Below are positions 24,531-38,048 of a DNA stretch of 64,000 nt, piece by piece. Made by a program: the position numbers and the translations under genes. Within the stretch, counting starts at the first letter, position 1. Each line of letters opens with the position of its first letter. The notes beneath the pieces were generated by a model, which saw nothing but the letters and a program-made list of their open reading frames with translations, did no database searches and had not been told where the DNA came from. This DNA is from Branchiostoma floridae (taxonomy: Eukaryota; Chordata; Leptocardii; Amphioxiformes; Branchiostomatidae): positions 20,534,015 through 20,598,014 of the forward strand of contig NC_049990.1 of the NCBI RefSeq assembly GCF_000003815.2. Direction: 5' to 3'.

Positions 24531-25744
24531 ATTCCAAAAAGTCTAAAACTGCAATATTTCCATTGTTCATTTCAACCACAAAAAAATCTACGTAAAAATC
24601 ATGTTTCAATTGTCCCATCTAACCATAAAAATGCCTGAGCCACATTGCCATTGTTTCATTGATTTCAGTAAACCACAGGAAAATCCATCTAAAAACCATT
24701 ACATTTTCAATGCTCCATCTAACCACAAAAAAATCTGAAAACCACTAGATTTCCAGTTTCATTTCACCACAACAAAATACATCTAAAAAATCACTGCTCT
24801 TTTAAATTGCCCCATCTAACCAGGATCAAATATAAAGCTAATTCACTTCCCTTGTCTTTCTTTCCCTAATGCTTCTATACCTTTTAATGTAAGAATTCTA
24901 ATAACAAGCAATATAGACCTATTCACTATTGTAAGACTTACTCCGGTCCCTAAAATCTAGGTCAAAACTCCCACAAGCTAGAAACATCCAAATGTGGCTC
25001 AAAATCCACCATAACCTAAACCCAATCATAGAATACCTTATCAGATTCATGCTAACAGTTTATTTCGAGCCCTGGCGCCTCCCTGGGCCTTGAATAGCCT
25101 TTTCATTGACAAGCCTGCAATGTATGCACAGGTACATGTTAGGCAACTGCGACGGCTTGCAAAGTTAGGTAACAGAGTTAGGCAGATTGTCAACTGAGCT
25201 GTAAGGGTCAGAGTTCAACAAGCCCACAATGAGTTGGCAGCCAACAGCTTTCTGTGGCTGGTTCTGTGACTGTGTGTGTTCATATGGCGGAAGTAAGGGA
25301 CTTCAGTCTGCAAAATGGACCAATCCAATACTGATTTGTAAGGTCTGAAGATAGCTGTTGAGATGCCTTCACATAAACTTGGTACATCCAAATTAGAAAG
25401 AACAAATATTGCATTTTTACGTGTCTTTGGAATTCATTTAGTAGTAGTATTCTAGCTGGTTGGCTACAGATATTCACGTAAACAGTGGTTATGATGGCCA
25501 ACAATGGCTATAGGCCTACTGATACAACTGCACACATAAAAATGACTTATTCTGTTGTGGTTCAAATAAAACAAAAATTTCACAATTAACAATGAACACT
25601 GATATTCAAAATCTTTGGAGGCAAACTTCTCCCTAGATATGAATTCATACGCTAATTAAAATAGCTACATGAGGTAACCACAAGTGGGCATTGACAACTC
25701 GACATTGACAGATTAATGCGTGCATGGTCCTTCCTCTTTCTCAC

Positions 25745-26270
25745 TAAGGCCACAGCAAGTATATTTTATGGATGACATCAGCGCGCGCATTAATTTTTGT
25801 CTGATTTCAGAAGAAAAAAACAAATTTTTTTTTTCTGCAGGGATGGTCAACATGACGGTAAAGTACCAAAATGAGCAAATATGTTGTGTTGTAGCCTAAT
25901 AACTGTACTTGTAGAAGTGACACTTGCGAGGTACCCAGGACTGTAGTTGCAGAAACGAAACTTATTGGATAGTTGTAAAAGTGACACCAATGTGGAAGCC
26001 ATGAGTGTGGTTACCAACTTTGTTGGTGATGCCAGTCCACCACACTAGTGTCACTTTTACCACACCAGTACATGTCTTGAATACAGGAATGAATGCCTTG
26101 TTGGCTCTGATACCATGTTTTGTCCCTTTAATTCTTGTTACAACATTCTATTTTTTTAAATGTAGCCATCTTGTTTTTTTTCACCCATCTTGTTTTTTTT
26201 TTCGCCCTATCGCACTATTTTTGCAGTCTGCAGAGGATGTCATCCATAAAATTTACTTGCTATGGCCTAA
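25745..26270. mobile_element. MITE, GGCCAC/GGATGACATCC family, full length
   Basis: Left end TAAGGCCACAGCAAGT and right end ACTTGCTATGGCCTAA, with TTTTATGGATGACATC and its inverse inside. About 526 bp and close in sequence to 3345-3856 in opposite orientation. Confidence 0.85.
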
Positions 26271-26431
26271 TGATCACAAAGGAGACTTCAACAATCCATA
26301 TCTTATAAGCAAGCCATTTTACTGAGCTATTTGCTACCCGTTTCCAACACGTAATGTGTATGTAAAGCACTCTATCTTCCTTTCCAGGCATTCCCTATGG
26401 CTACAAAATAAAACCTACAGCATTTACAGAT

Positions 26432-26782
26432 TTAGGCCACAGGAAGTAAATTTTATGGATTGCATCAATGTGTGGAATAACTTTCACTTGATTTCAGCAG
26501 AAAAGGAGATTTTTTTTGCCTTGAGCATAGCTAGCTGTAGAAGTAGATACCAGGAGTAAGTTGTATCATCTACTGTTTTACCATACTAGCATCATTTTTG
26601 CACTTCTTGAATACAATGAAAGACTTGGCTCAGTGATACCAAGTATTATTGCTTTATATATATAAGTCTTCCAAAAATGTTTATGGTCTTTATCCTGAAA
26701 ATCTACGCATCTTGTTTTTTTATTGTGTCCTTACGTAAGATTCAGAGTCTGACATGGGATGTCATCCATAAAATTTACTTTA
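26432..26782. mobile_element. MITE, GGATGACATCC family, internally deleted
   Basis: Left end TTAGGCCACAGGAAGTAAAT is intact; the right end keeps GATGTCATCCATAAAATTTAC but lacks the terminal GTGGCC. About 350 bp, so internally shorter than its relatives. Confidence 0.7.
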
Positions 26783-28695
26783 CATTAATTGAAAATTTGG
26801 CTACTATACAGAAATACAGAATTTTAGTGTCTTAACGGCAGGCACATGAATGACTATTGATAAGATGTTCCGTTTGAACTAAGAAACAATGTAGCAAAAG
26901 CTGATGAAACTGAACATAATCTGAACTTAGATATCATCTTTAAAAAGTGCTACACAAAAAATGGCACCGTAAACCTCAAAATTTTCACGTTCATTTCATT
27001 TTCGCAGTTTTCACTGTGATCTCTCCACCACAAATTCATTTTACCGCAACTTTTGTATTTCAACCTCAAAATTAGAATATCGCAAAAGCCTTCTTTTCCC
27101 TCTTGCTACAAAATAAAACCGCTGCAAATTTGAATGGATTTACAGTACATAAAAAAAAAGAGAAAACTTTGGGCACATGCTGACCACATGGCATCCATTA
27201 ATCATAGTGTCTTAACACAAGCACCACATACAACATTGAACATATCAAGATAGAGGGACCACATATACAAATTGTACAAAATTGAGCAAAGTTCTGCTTG
27301 CTTCTGAATGCTGAGAAAAATGTAGGAAACCAGTATATAGCCGATACGGTTTTTATTCTATGAAATAGCCCGACATTGTGAAATGTCTTCACATATCTCT
27401 TCTATAATACCAGAACCAACCAAAATATCGATAGATGCTATTGGCAACAATCTTTATAAATGTACTTGAATTATCACATTTAATACAATGACACTTATCA
27501 ATATGCCTTTGTATTTTGCTCACCCAATGAGAAAATGATTCCCATTTGTGACATTGACAAACGTAGAGGCTTAACTGTGAGTGAAGATACCAGTAACTGT
27601 AATCATTCTCTCACGCAACAAGAACGGAACTGTCACCATTTTCCCTTGAGGTCAGTCTTGGTTACAAGGCTGTCTTCTACCCTTTATATTCATTACCTTG
27701 TGCCATGTCCTCAAATAAGAAAGCTCACAAATGTGGCTAACATTTCTCACCCTCAAGTTTATTGCATGGAAAATGTGTATAAAAGCACACGGAAGTTAGG
27801 ACCAAATCGTTGGGGATGAGAATCGGGACATTCTACGAAATGACAACTGGTATAATTTTCTTGACATTTGCATAGGGTCAATTTTCTCAGGGTCATCTAA
27901 GGTAAGGTTAGCTTGTGGTGTGACAACTAGAATCACCAGAGGGGGAAGTCATGTTTTAAGTCCTTCAGAATATACAGTAGCGATCCCTAAAAACATAATC
28001 ATTTTGTTTTGACAATTTTCTTAGCTTAAAAAATTCCTTCACAACTTTATCAGTAACGTTGTAGACAGTGAAGCCAAAGGATAAGTAAACAAACACAGTC
28101 AATCTTTGAGTATTTGCTACAGTTGATGTTGACAGTTTTTGCAGTAACCGTTCCACTGCAAAATTATCACAGCGCAAACTTACAGACTTTATAGGCCACA
28201 GGAAATAAATTCTAAGGATGGCATTCACACAAGTATAGATTCAGGCTTGGTTTCAAGAAAAAATAGCAATTTTTAGTATCCTCTCCACTGCAAAATCATC
28301 TGAACAGATTTTGTCACAAATGCACCGTGTGCCCACTACAACCTTGCAACACAGCAAACGTCACCTTTTTCCTCACTTACAACGAAATTAGGCCCTTCAA
28401 ACGTAACTGAATTTACGGTAAATGCAAACCCACCTTCAGAAAGTTAGTTTGCACCCATGGCTGTGTATCATTATAATTTCATGAGGATCAGAGACAGTCT
28501 CCAGTGGACTGTGCTGGTGAAGACCTTGTCCAATTTGATGACAGCCTGTCATGGCCCACTACCACTAACAAGTTTATGTCATGAATTCTTAACAGTACAA
28601 TGACTGAAACAGCTACTTGTACAGGTCAGTAGAAAAGGATATTGAGCCGTGGGTATGATATTTGAAGAAAAAAATTGTGCAGCCACAAGACATAG

Positions 28696-29115
28696 CGGAT
28701 CAACTACATAGCAAAAAGGCAGATAACAAATTTCACTCAAATTTACGCAATAGATTCTTACTTTTTGTTTTAATACTGTTGGAAAATGCAAACTCAGTAA
28801 ACTTTATTTGACTTTTCTGCAAAATTGATACTAAAAACAGTTTTGTCTCAATTCTATGAAGAATTAGAAATGAGATTCAAATACAGATCAAATTTATCCT
28901 ATGATTAGTATGAAGGATACAACTACAAAGCGAAAAGGCATAGAAGAAATTTCACTCAATTTTACGCTAAAGATTCTTACTTTTTGTCTTAATATACCGA
29001 GGGAAAATGCAAACTCAGTGAACTTAATTGACTTTTCTTTACAAATAATACTGGAAATAGTTTTGGCCCCAATGCTATGGAGACTTACAAATGAGATTCA
29101 AATACAGATCAAATC
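28696..29115. repeat. Two-copy tandem duplication, about 210 bp
   Basis: 28696-28893 and 28911-29115 share long stretches in the same order, such as ATTCTTACTTTTTGT, AAAATGCAAACTCAGT and GAGATTCAAATACAGATCAA. No coding sequence. Confidence 0.75.
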
Positions 29116-29262
29116 TGAAGGATGAGTCCACACAGTAGATAACTGCAACATCATTTACAGATATTTAAGCCCTCTGGTTTCCTCGCACCACTCCAATTAC
29201 AATGACAGGACTCGCTGGAAGGATTTCCGACTGACAATTATTTCTCTAGCTGAATACATCCG

Positions 29263-29992
29263 CAGGGCTTGAAATTACGTGCATGTGTTGGTTTGAGTAT
29301 ATGCAGGTAAAATTGGAAAAGTGCAGGTATTTCTGATGTCTACCTGAGCTTAACCTGGGCTAGTCCATGTGCTGTGTATTTTCCAGGAACTATCACTCCA
29401 CCCTGGGACAAAATTTTGCTTGTTGAAACGAACTACTAACTATTCATGACATGATACTGACAGAAATGTATTGTCGTAAGCTTAAAACAATGACAAGTAG
29501 AACAACAAAAATCAACATCATGGGCTCCCGAACAATTAGTAGGATCGAATAATTGTTCTCTTAGTCTAACTTGACTTACACAGTTGACAATTACAGTTTA
29601 AATCCTGATGTACACCTGACTTGAAATAGTGCCAGGGCCTTCAAAACATTATTTTTGGAGACAATGAAAGACAAAATCCCTGTAAAATGAGCAGTGCAGG
29701 TAAAACTTAGTTGTGGCAAGTACTGTAAATGCAGAAACTTTCGCGGTGGTTTAATGTTTGCGGTTTTCACGTTGGCCGCTTCACCGCAAACTTAAAACCA
29801 CTGCGAACATTTTCCATGGAAGTAAGAAACTACAGTGCATGGTGCTACCGCGAACTTAAAACCACCGCAAAAAGTCCCTTTCCCCGCTGACGCGAAATTA
29901 AATCACCGCAAAATTAAATGCATTTACTGTAAATTTCAACATCACCAACACCTGTGCAGTGATACAGGGAGGGAAAAGTATTTCGAGCCCTG
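29263..29992. mobile_element. MITE, 'CAGGGCTCGAAATAC' family, interrupted by a second element
   Basis: Ends CAGGGCTTGAAATTACG and GTATTTCGAGCCCTG match the family at 8373 and 20959. The element is about 730 bp instead of about 340 because another repeat (29721-29933) has landed inside. Confidence 0.75.
29721..29933. mobile_element. Nested 'TACTGTAAATGCA' element
   Basis: Inverted ends TACTGTAAATGCA and (complement) TACAGTAAATGCA enclose palindromic TTCGCGGTGGTTTAA/AACCACCGCAAA blocks. It sits inside the element at 29263-29992, so it inserted later. Confidence 0.7.
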
Positions 29993-30583
29993 TTGAGCCA
30001 ACCCAAGTTCCCAAGAATGCTACTTGAACACAAGCCAAGTGGATGTGAAACAGCTTTGTATCCTGATGAAGTGCCCATTTCTACAGGAATCAGACTGTAG
30101 TAGGATTCCTTCAGAAGTGATAGTCGACTGGCAGATGGCCACAGCAGGCTTCAAATCTTCACTATGTTTTATTAACTCAGACCTAAAACCGCAACGGCCA
30201 GGAAAAATCCAACCGGAACAAATAACGCTGTAATTCACAGCTTTGAACTTGAGTTTGGTATCTTCAACAGGAAGTCGTGCCACATTCGAAATCCAAAATA
30301 TATAGATTTTTATCAGCATATCCTATGTCATTCAGTCCATTTCTTAACAGTCTGACACTAATATTGCAGTAGGTTACATGCTAATTCTTTATTACGTGAA
30401 CAAAAAAATATGTGGCTCATATTCTTGAACCTGTATTATCTTAGCATGCAAAAATATTTTTCAGCAGATCACAAAAATGTTTATGCAAATTGCAGCTCAA
30501 TACTTTGTAGGGTGAAAAAAGAAACTTAAATGATGAAATTGCAACATTGTCCTACTACTGATTAGATTGATTCTAATCTGTCC

Positions 30584-30660
30584 TGTGTGTGTGTGTGTAT
30601 ATGTGAGTGTGCACCTGTCTATGTATGTGTGTTTGTGTGTGTGTGTATGTGTGTGTGTCT
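30584..30660. repeat. (GT)n microsatellite, interrupted
   Basis: Runs of GTGTGT with TATGTG and CACCTG interruptions over about 77 bp. Confidence 0.9.
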
Positions 30661-30990
30661 GTACGTGTTGATTTTCTTAACATCAATCCACAAAATATTT
30701 CTCATCATGGAATCTCATGAAACAGCGGGAATCAAAAATTACAGTGTAGATTTCATACGATGAACTGGCTGACCAGAATATTACTGTTGACAGTTAATCA
30801 CTAGTGATATCTTACAACTTGCTATTGGCCAGCAGAATTTAAGGTGTGAAATGAATGTTCTCTTCAACCTTTTGAGATGTGGACATCACCAAAGTTATAA
30901 AATTTACATTTATTTGAAAAGAATGATTTATTCTGTTGTTCTTTTTACAGCTGTTTTGACATTTCTTGTCATACTAAACCTGTTCCAACA

Positions 30991-31090
30991 NNNNNNNNNN
31001 NNNNNNNNNNNNNNNNNNNNNNNNNNNNNNNNNNNNNNNNNNNNNNNNNNNNNNNNNNNNNNNNNNNNNNNNNNNNNNNNNNNNNNNNNN
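30991..31090. other. Assembly gap, 100 N
   Basis: Exactly 100 N, a conventional size for a gap of unknown length. Open frames crossing it are not meaningful. Confidence 0.99.
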
Positions 31091-31912
31091 AATTCTTACC
31101 TTACATTTTCAAATCTTCTTACCATGAAAGAGCCAAGAAAACCCTTCACACCATCTCCCTGATTGGTCGCTTCCCAACCTTACCAATAAAATTACAGTAA
31201 AATAAAATAATGGCTACAACCCTGGACAGGTAACAAGATATACTATTTCAATGTTATGTGTTGCAAAGGTGTAATGGGAATGAGCAATGATATTCAAAAT
31301 GATGTATCTTTACGTCTGTTAGGACAAAAAGGACTATGATGATGAAGTTATTGTTTAAAGTACTATCACTCACTCACTAAATATCTATGTAATATCTAAA
31401 TTATTAAAAATCACAAAATAACAAAAGAGTGCCGCAGTGAACAAACACCGCAGTGCCGCACCGGTGCCCCAAGTACAGTGAGAGTCCACCTTTACCCACT
31501 TCTTTCCACTTCAGATACAAAGGGATTCCTTTTGAAGCATTTTGATAATCATGTCTTTCAATTTCATGGCATGAGGAAAGGACGAAATACCCCATATGTA
31601 CAGCACTCATCAAATTTCAGTGTCTTCCTTGCTATTGTTAAAATTAAGTGTCTTCCTTGCTATTGTTTTGCTCGCCTTTTACCTTACCAAGTTTCAAAGT
31701 TTCATTAAAAAGGTGTCACCTGCAAAGTAATGACCAAATGGATTTCAGTTTTGATGGACATTCATAAAAGACTTCACACTTTATAGTAATACCCCAAAGT
31801 TTGAGTTGCGCCCCTTGTTGTTTGGTAAGCCCAGGAACTTACTGAATACACCCTTGTTAATTCTCCAGAAAGCAGGCAAAATAAAACTGATTTCTGGTGA
31901 GGTAGCTGTGCT

Positions 31913-32003
31913 AATATGGCCAAGGTATGGCCAAGGTATGACCAAGGTATGACCAAGGTATGACCAAGGTATGACCAAGGTATGACCAAGGTATGACCAA
32001 GGT
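31913..32003. repeat. 11-bp minisatellite, about 8 copies
   Basis: Unit GGTATGACCAA, with GGTATGGCCAA variants at the left. A related GCGCGTGAAAAATT motif repeats about three times just to the right. Confidence 0.9.
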
Positions 32004-32658
32004 GTTGGGGTTTTGTGCGCGTGAAAAATTTGCGCGTGAAAACTTGTGTGTGAAAAATCTGAGCGTGACAATATGCAAATTAGCTGATTCCCAAGGGATT
32101 CAAAAAGTTTTTGCAGTTTTATACTTACAAGCTCAAATGAGATGGCACAAAATGAAATTAAGTATCATATTGTTGTATTCTAGAGAACAAAATCTCGATT
32201 CGAGGGATTTTCAAGTGCAAATTCTCCACGCCCAGAAAACCTGTTCCCGTGCTAAGACACCATTTATAAGAACATATCATGTAAGAACAATCACAATGTC
32301 ATTGCAACTGCAAAGGCTAGTTAGGTGTATTCATCTTAAATCATATTTTTCAAGATCATAAACATCAAATTGCATTTCTTGGGTAAAATTGCTTGAAAGA
32401 CTTCTTCAGATTGACTTTTTAGAACGGGCTCTCTCCTTGGATGTAATTCCCTTGGCCACACCTCACTAACAATCAGAATTATTGATATAGCGGTCTCATA
32501 CTACATGTACTAACAAAAACTGTGTTAGTATTTTTTAGCAATTTTGCTACCTTGAAGACAAAGTTCAATATTTTTGCTCTGGAGTCAATTACCAATCAAT
32601 ACACTGATTTCTAGGCTCAAAAACACATTTGCAGGAAATTTTCTTATCATAAATGAAA

Positions 32659-32838
32659 ATACAGTCAAACCTGCCCAAGAAGACCAGCGGACCAGTAAAA
32701 TTTTGTCTATGACTCTATGTGGACAGGTGGTTACTATAGACAAGATTCCTAATGCTTAAAAATAGTATAAGGGACCACCAAAAAGTGTGCAGGGTGGTAT
32801 TTCAGTAGAGGTGGTCACTAATATTGATTTGACTGTGT
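32659..32838. repeat. MITE-like element, ACAGTCAAA ends
   Basis: Left ACAGTCAAACCTG and right TTTGACTGT are inverted; about 180 bp. Interior words such as GTGGTCACTA and GTGGTTACTATAGACAAGATT resemble a divergent copy around 21310-21550. Confidence 0.5.
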
Positions 32839-33431
32839 AGACAAGTAGCAATTTTGCAAGGCAAAAAAATTCAGACTTGGCATCATAAGCAGAAGTTTCA
32901 CAAAATTGCTAGTAAAATTCCTGACAGAGCTATGTTACAGAAAAAATTATTTCATACCATGTTATTTGCATGTTTGTGGCCATATGCAACAACTTGGTTT
33001 TCTGGTTCAATCTTTCTGTTGAATCTTACTTCGCCTGATTAAATCTCGCTTATGGCAGCCCGCCCAACATACAACCAGCCTCCTCTGCGGGGAGGGGCTG
33101 CTATGGTAGCATGGATACCAGACCCCCATCCCGATCTCAATATTATCCGATAATAATTTCATCAGGTTGGTAGAATTTAGGATATAGGAGAATTCTCTTA
33201 CAGTTACACAACCAGTATGTACTCACTTTGCTTATGGTTCAATGTCTTTCAGACACCTTCCTCAAACGTTAAAGCTTCAAACTGAAGTTCTGCTTTTCGC
33301 CGATATATGCAGCCAATGTAGGTGGCAAGAACACAATCCCAATCGTGGCTAAGCTTGTATCCCCCCTGTCCCTCAATATTATCTATCGTGTGGAGTCTAA
33401 CTCAGGGGGCCCGTTGTAGAATTTCCATGGG

Positions 33432-33776
33432 CAGTGCTTGAAATACCCACTTGCACACTTGCAAACGCAACGTCATTTTGCTTGGCACAACTTTATCTTA
33501 AACCGAGGTAGCCCAGTGCCCAAACTAAAATTTTGCAGTTGGAACATCGCTTTCCCCCACCTACGTGCATAAGCTTTTGTATTTACTTCTCAATATGAGA
33601 TAAAACATAAGTACATTGTAGTTGCATGTAACTGGAAGAAAAGATAATAAGTAGCTGATTTGAAGAAAGAAATAACTTGGAAGTAGGGCAACCTGAAATG
33701 TTGATGGCGCAACCTGGCTTTTGACTCAGGTTGCTACCTGGGCAACCTGGCTGGACAAAAAGTATTTTGAGCACTG
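33432..33776. repeat. Old copy of the 'CAGGGCTCGAAATAC' family
   Basis: Decayed ends CAGTGCTTGAAATACCCAC and AGTATTTTGAGCACTG, about 345 bp, with Cys/Gln-coding-like GCAACCTGG repeats inside. Its right part is duplicated in 33653-34120. Confidence 0.55.
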
Positions 33777-34120
33777 TCGGGAGCATGTTTATTCTTTTTC
33801 TAGCACCGAGGAGTTGTCCTGTGTAGGCCCTGCAAACAGTCTGGCATCCAGGCTATTGCTATGAGGCTAAATATGAAATTCCTACCATATGATCAAAGGA
33901 CAGAAATTGCTGATTTGAAGTGTGGCAACCTGAAATGTATATGGCGCAACCTGGCTTTTGACTCAGGTTGCCTCCTAGGACTGTCGGAAGTGTTTTTAAT
34001 GTTTTTCTAGCACCAAGGAGTTGGCCTGTGTAGGTTCTGAATACAGCCTGGCATCCAGGCTATTGCTATGATGGCCAGGTACCAAATTCCTATCATATGA
34101 TGAGACAAAGGACTGAACTC
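33653..34120. repeat. Two-copy tandem duplication, about 250 bp
   Basis: Both copies run from GCTGATTTGAAG through GGCTTTTGACTCAGGTTGC, TTTTTCTAGCACC and TCTGGCATCCAGGCTATTGC to CATATGAT. Non-coding. Confidence 0.7.
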
Positions 34121-36405
34121 CAGACAATGATATCATATTGGATATCTACATACCCCCGATGGACTTATTTCATATTCAGGCTAAAATAAGATACCAGAAT
34201 ATCAAGGTCATCTGGGGTCAACCCCCATAGAAAGGGCTATAAAATTTTTAAAAAGGGTGTGACCAATCAATTGGCTTTTTACACTATGGAAAAAGGAAAC
34301 CAGCTATTTCTGATATTATCTTCACACCAGCCAAAAGATGTGGGACCATTAGCTATACCAAAGACTAGCCTTTGGATTGTTGCAAAATATGAAGAACTTT
34401 CATTGACATTCTCCTAACACATGAGAGTTGTTTTCTAACTGTATGCAACAAGACATTACATTCACTTGTACACAAACTTAAAAAGTTAAGAGGAAGAGAA
34501 ATAATTCCAAAGTCTAACTCTAAGTAAATAGTAAAGAACAAGTTGGAAAAGCAGAATGATTCTACTATTTCTAGATTCCTGAGTTAGCAGTGACAATTTG
34601 TATCTATCCATGGTGTGCAGAAAAAACTCCCACCACACAATTTTGTATACAAGCAAGGATCTCTTAACAGTCTTATACAGTGACAATTCAGCATATTTCT
34701 TATTTCACAAACATATGTGAACATGACATTCTAAGCTACTTGGTTTGGGCACTTGATATAAAAAAAAAGGAAATATCAGTATTGGAAAACAAGACGCTCT
34801 AAGTCTAATCTACTGTATTGTGTATATGATACAAAATTGTTAAATCTATGATATTGAGGGTTAACTGACATGTACAGCGATAGCAAAAATGTATTCTTAT
34901 GAACAAAATTAGTGTAAAAATCCTCATGTTCTTTGGATTGTCCTGCATGGCTGAAACGAAAATAAATAAAATCAACACTGCAATGTATTGCTCCAGAAAC
35001 CTAGCTTATCTGCACGCAATGTAGTAACAAGTATTTGACCATCTATATTTTATCGTTTGCAACCAGGTATAACAAAAAAATCATCAATACCCTGAAAATG
35101 CAAGTTTGCAACCAATTTTTAATTTTCCTTCAAATTCTTCCTCAAATAATAGGAACAAAAATGCACTACTCCCTGCACAATTCATATAACAAAGGATTAC
35201 AATGCTTTGATATGATATGTGGTCTTTTCTTTGTTCTTTTAGTGTATGAAAAATATTCCTAAGCATACAGCCAGTCTGGCCAGTAGCTATGTGTTATACA
35301 GGATCTGGGAGAGGCTCAACCAGTCATGCAAATTACTTGGGGATCATCCATTCATTCTCACAAACGGAGGATCAAATTTCACTACAAGAAATCGTATACA
35401 CACAGAAATAATTCCTACCTTCTTTAAAAAATGTGTAATATTTTAAGAATGGAAAGTTTATTAGTTTTTTTAGGGTAGTTTTTGTTAAATGTGTTGGGGA
35501 GGGGAGGGGTAGGGACCATAAAGGAAGCAGAAATGATCGCCCCCGATGTTTACAGCGGGGAACAGGCGGCCCCTGTGATGACCCCGCCACAGTCTGATAA
35601 TTTTCGCGCTCACCAACATTTTTTTCGCGGTAAAAAAAAAAGGCCGCTCAGAAATGCCCCACCCCACACAAAACGTGTACGCTAACTACAAATTCTACCT
35701 CAAAATCACCCGAATTTTACAACAAAACGTTGCACGATATTTCTAAGCACGTAAGAGGCTCGCTAATAATTTATTTTTCTTGCTGCCGTGGCGGGTTTTG
35801 CCGGGCAAAGAGAGCGAGACAGACACACACCCATCGTTTTCTGGAACAAAAAAATAAAAATCCGTCTGTTTTTGGACGACATTTTACCTCAGAATATACC
35901 CACAAATCGGTAACGATGCCAACTCGTTCCCACACAGATCTGACCGAAAAGGTTTGCCGTATAATTACTGAAACAAAGGCGGGCTACATCGAGGTTTCTG
36001 GAAGCACGACCGAACGAAGAAACAGCTCCCGCCAGATAACACAGAAAATCAGACGATATTTTGCAGAAAAATCGTCTACACAAAACTGAGCGAATCTTCC
36101 ACGTAAGATTTGAGCGAAATCTAATGCTAGGACGATGTGGGTTGTGGAAAGTGGGCCGTGCCCGCGTGCTGGGCGGCTTGCAGAGCTGGCGTGAGCTCGG
36201 AGAGCGGCGAGCAGGACAAAAATGGAGCCGTGCTTTCTGCCTAACATTCCGACTGCAAGCCTGGCACAACTCAAAAGCGCCATCTTGGATCTCTCGCCAG
36301 ACGTGACCCGCCGAAAATCGCACCAAATTTTTCTTCCAAGACGGCGAGGACTACACGTCAAGATCTGCGGAAAGGACCCTGGATATGCAAAGATTTGGTA
36401 CTCAC

Positions 36406-36540
36406 CGAAGGTTTTTAGTTTGATGACCCTTCCGTGCGAAAAATCGGTGGAAATCCACTGGCGGGAAACACCGCGTCGTTCAAACCCACAGATTTGGCGC
36501 TATTTTGGTGACGTCACGCGCCAGCCAGACATGACGTAAG
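36406..36540 (-). promoter_or_regulatory. STAG: Predicted STAG promoter and 5' UTR exon
   Basis: The surrounding 35.5-36.5 kb is CpG-rich (GCGCGTGACGTCACC, CCCGCGTGCTGGGCGG), unlike the introns. A strong minus-strand donor, CTTCG|GTGAGT, ends at 36406. Just upstream on that strand are a full CRE (TGACGTCA, 36509-36516), an E2F-type site (GGCGGGAAA, 36460-36468) and another E2F-like GGCGC with a T-run (36493-36500). The strand and donor suit the missing STAG 5' UTR exon. E2F and CRE sites fit a cell-cycle gene. No transcript evidence is available; the exon's 5' end is arbitrary. Confidence 0.5.
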
Positions 36541-38048
36541 TCAGTGGCGCCACCTAGCTGAAAAGATGCACTTTGCAACTTCTAAAACATGCTGTGTGTC
36601 GCTCTTTCCCGGCGGCATTTTGACAGCATTACTTTTAATCCCCAGATAAACGACTAAGACGTTGATTTGAAATTCTGCCTGCTACTCTCTTTTCATGTAT
36701 GCTACAATGACACTCCCCATGCCAAGAGTAGCTGTTTCGAAATCAGTAACAGTTTCCTACTTTTATCTATTTATTTGCTTCTTTACCGCATTAGTTCTAT
36801 TGCAAGGAGTATACAGATGTCGTGCATGTAGAGTGTACCATGCCGAATATAAACCTTACCCAATACGCCCCCTCGCCTACGCATTTCTGTATACCAAACC
36901 TACCCCTACAGAAGATCTTGAAACAGTCAAAATTTTCTAATCTCCTAGTAGATTACTTCGGCCTGTTTTACATGTCTTTTCATGGCGCTTTATTGGAGGA
37001 TAATGCACACACGTGACAGCACTATATATTAAACGTTATACATGTAGGAGTGACATACAGAACACAGCAACAGAGGCAAAAAAATCTCCTCTGCTATGAC
37101 TTCATGATTACATTGAATGAAGTACGCCCCACTATTATATATAAATATGACTTCATGATAGGATTGAATGAACCATGCGCATTTGGTATATGTTAATTGT
37201 AAATCTACCCAAGAACGCCCGTCTGTCTCATTGTTTCGTGTTTCGTCTTTCCATCAACTTTTCAAAGACAAATTAAGAGGCGATAACACATCAGGTATAG
37301 AAATTTCAGTGAAATTTAATTATTCCTATCAAAAAGTGTACAGCAGTATCTCTTATGCTATGCAGAAAAACCATGCATTGTATCAGTATAATATAAGAAG
37401 CATAATTTAAGGTGCAATACAATGATTTAATAAGGCACTGTTGGCAGCCGTTTAAATTACAATGAGATAACGCATACAAAAAGTTGTGACACCCATAATC
37501 TTCATAATCGACAATGTAACGTTAACCCAGAGCGGTACTTTCATACTATGCGAAAATCCCTTCAAGAATATACTTAAAGTTACTTGTACTCAACAGGCAC
37601 CTAACCTGATTGGTGTTCACGAATGGCTTGATAAAGGGTTATAGTCATAGCACTATTTCAATTGAAGAGTAGAAAACTTGACTTGTTTCTTAACGTTATT
37701 TTTGTGAAAGTAGAGCTAACCTAGTATTCAATCTTATCTGCCGGCTTGCATGCTTTTATTTTTTTTAGCATTATTATTGGGCTTTCTGTTTTGTCAGCTT
37801 TTCTGTTTATTTAGGTGGCGGATAGAATAAAGAAAACATGACCTGACAAAATAGAAAAACCCAATAGAAACGCATAAAAAGACGTCAAAAATAAACCAGA
37901 GCCTAACCTCTGCTTAATTGTACATTAGATATAAGAAAGATTCTATCAAATAGATGAATAAATAATAATCTGTCACACACGACTCTAAGGACAGGCAATG
38001 CAAGATACTTAAAAGATCTAGAAAGTTTGCTTTGTGTGTTGCGCGTGG
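36541..38048. other. Intergenic, nothing recognised
   Basis: AT-rich sequence between the STAG promoter block and the homeobox gene. It has an imperfect inverted repeat near 37775-37872 and the end of a CTCCAAGCAGA-like element (CTAACCTCTGCTT) near 37900. Open frames here are short with no recognisable domain. Confidence 0.5.

Larger units (their letters stand above)
23751..36405 (-). other. Long 5' region of STAG (predicted first intron), repeats only
   Basis: No coding exon is recognised in about 12.6 kb. It contains a foldback at 24214, MITEs at 25745 and 26432, a tandem duplication at 28696, a nested element pair at 29263, an (GT)n run at 30584, a gap at 30991, a minisatellite at 31913 and degenerate repeats from 32659 to 34120. 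From 34121 to 35480 I see only AT-rich sequence. Confidence 0.5.

Noticed and set aside
31913-32003. CRISPR-like array (regular short repeats)
   Set aside because: Repeats are contiguous without spacers, in an animal genome; an ordinary minisatellite.
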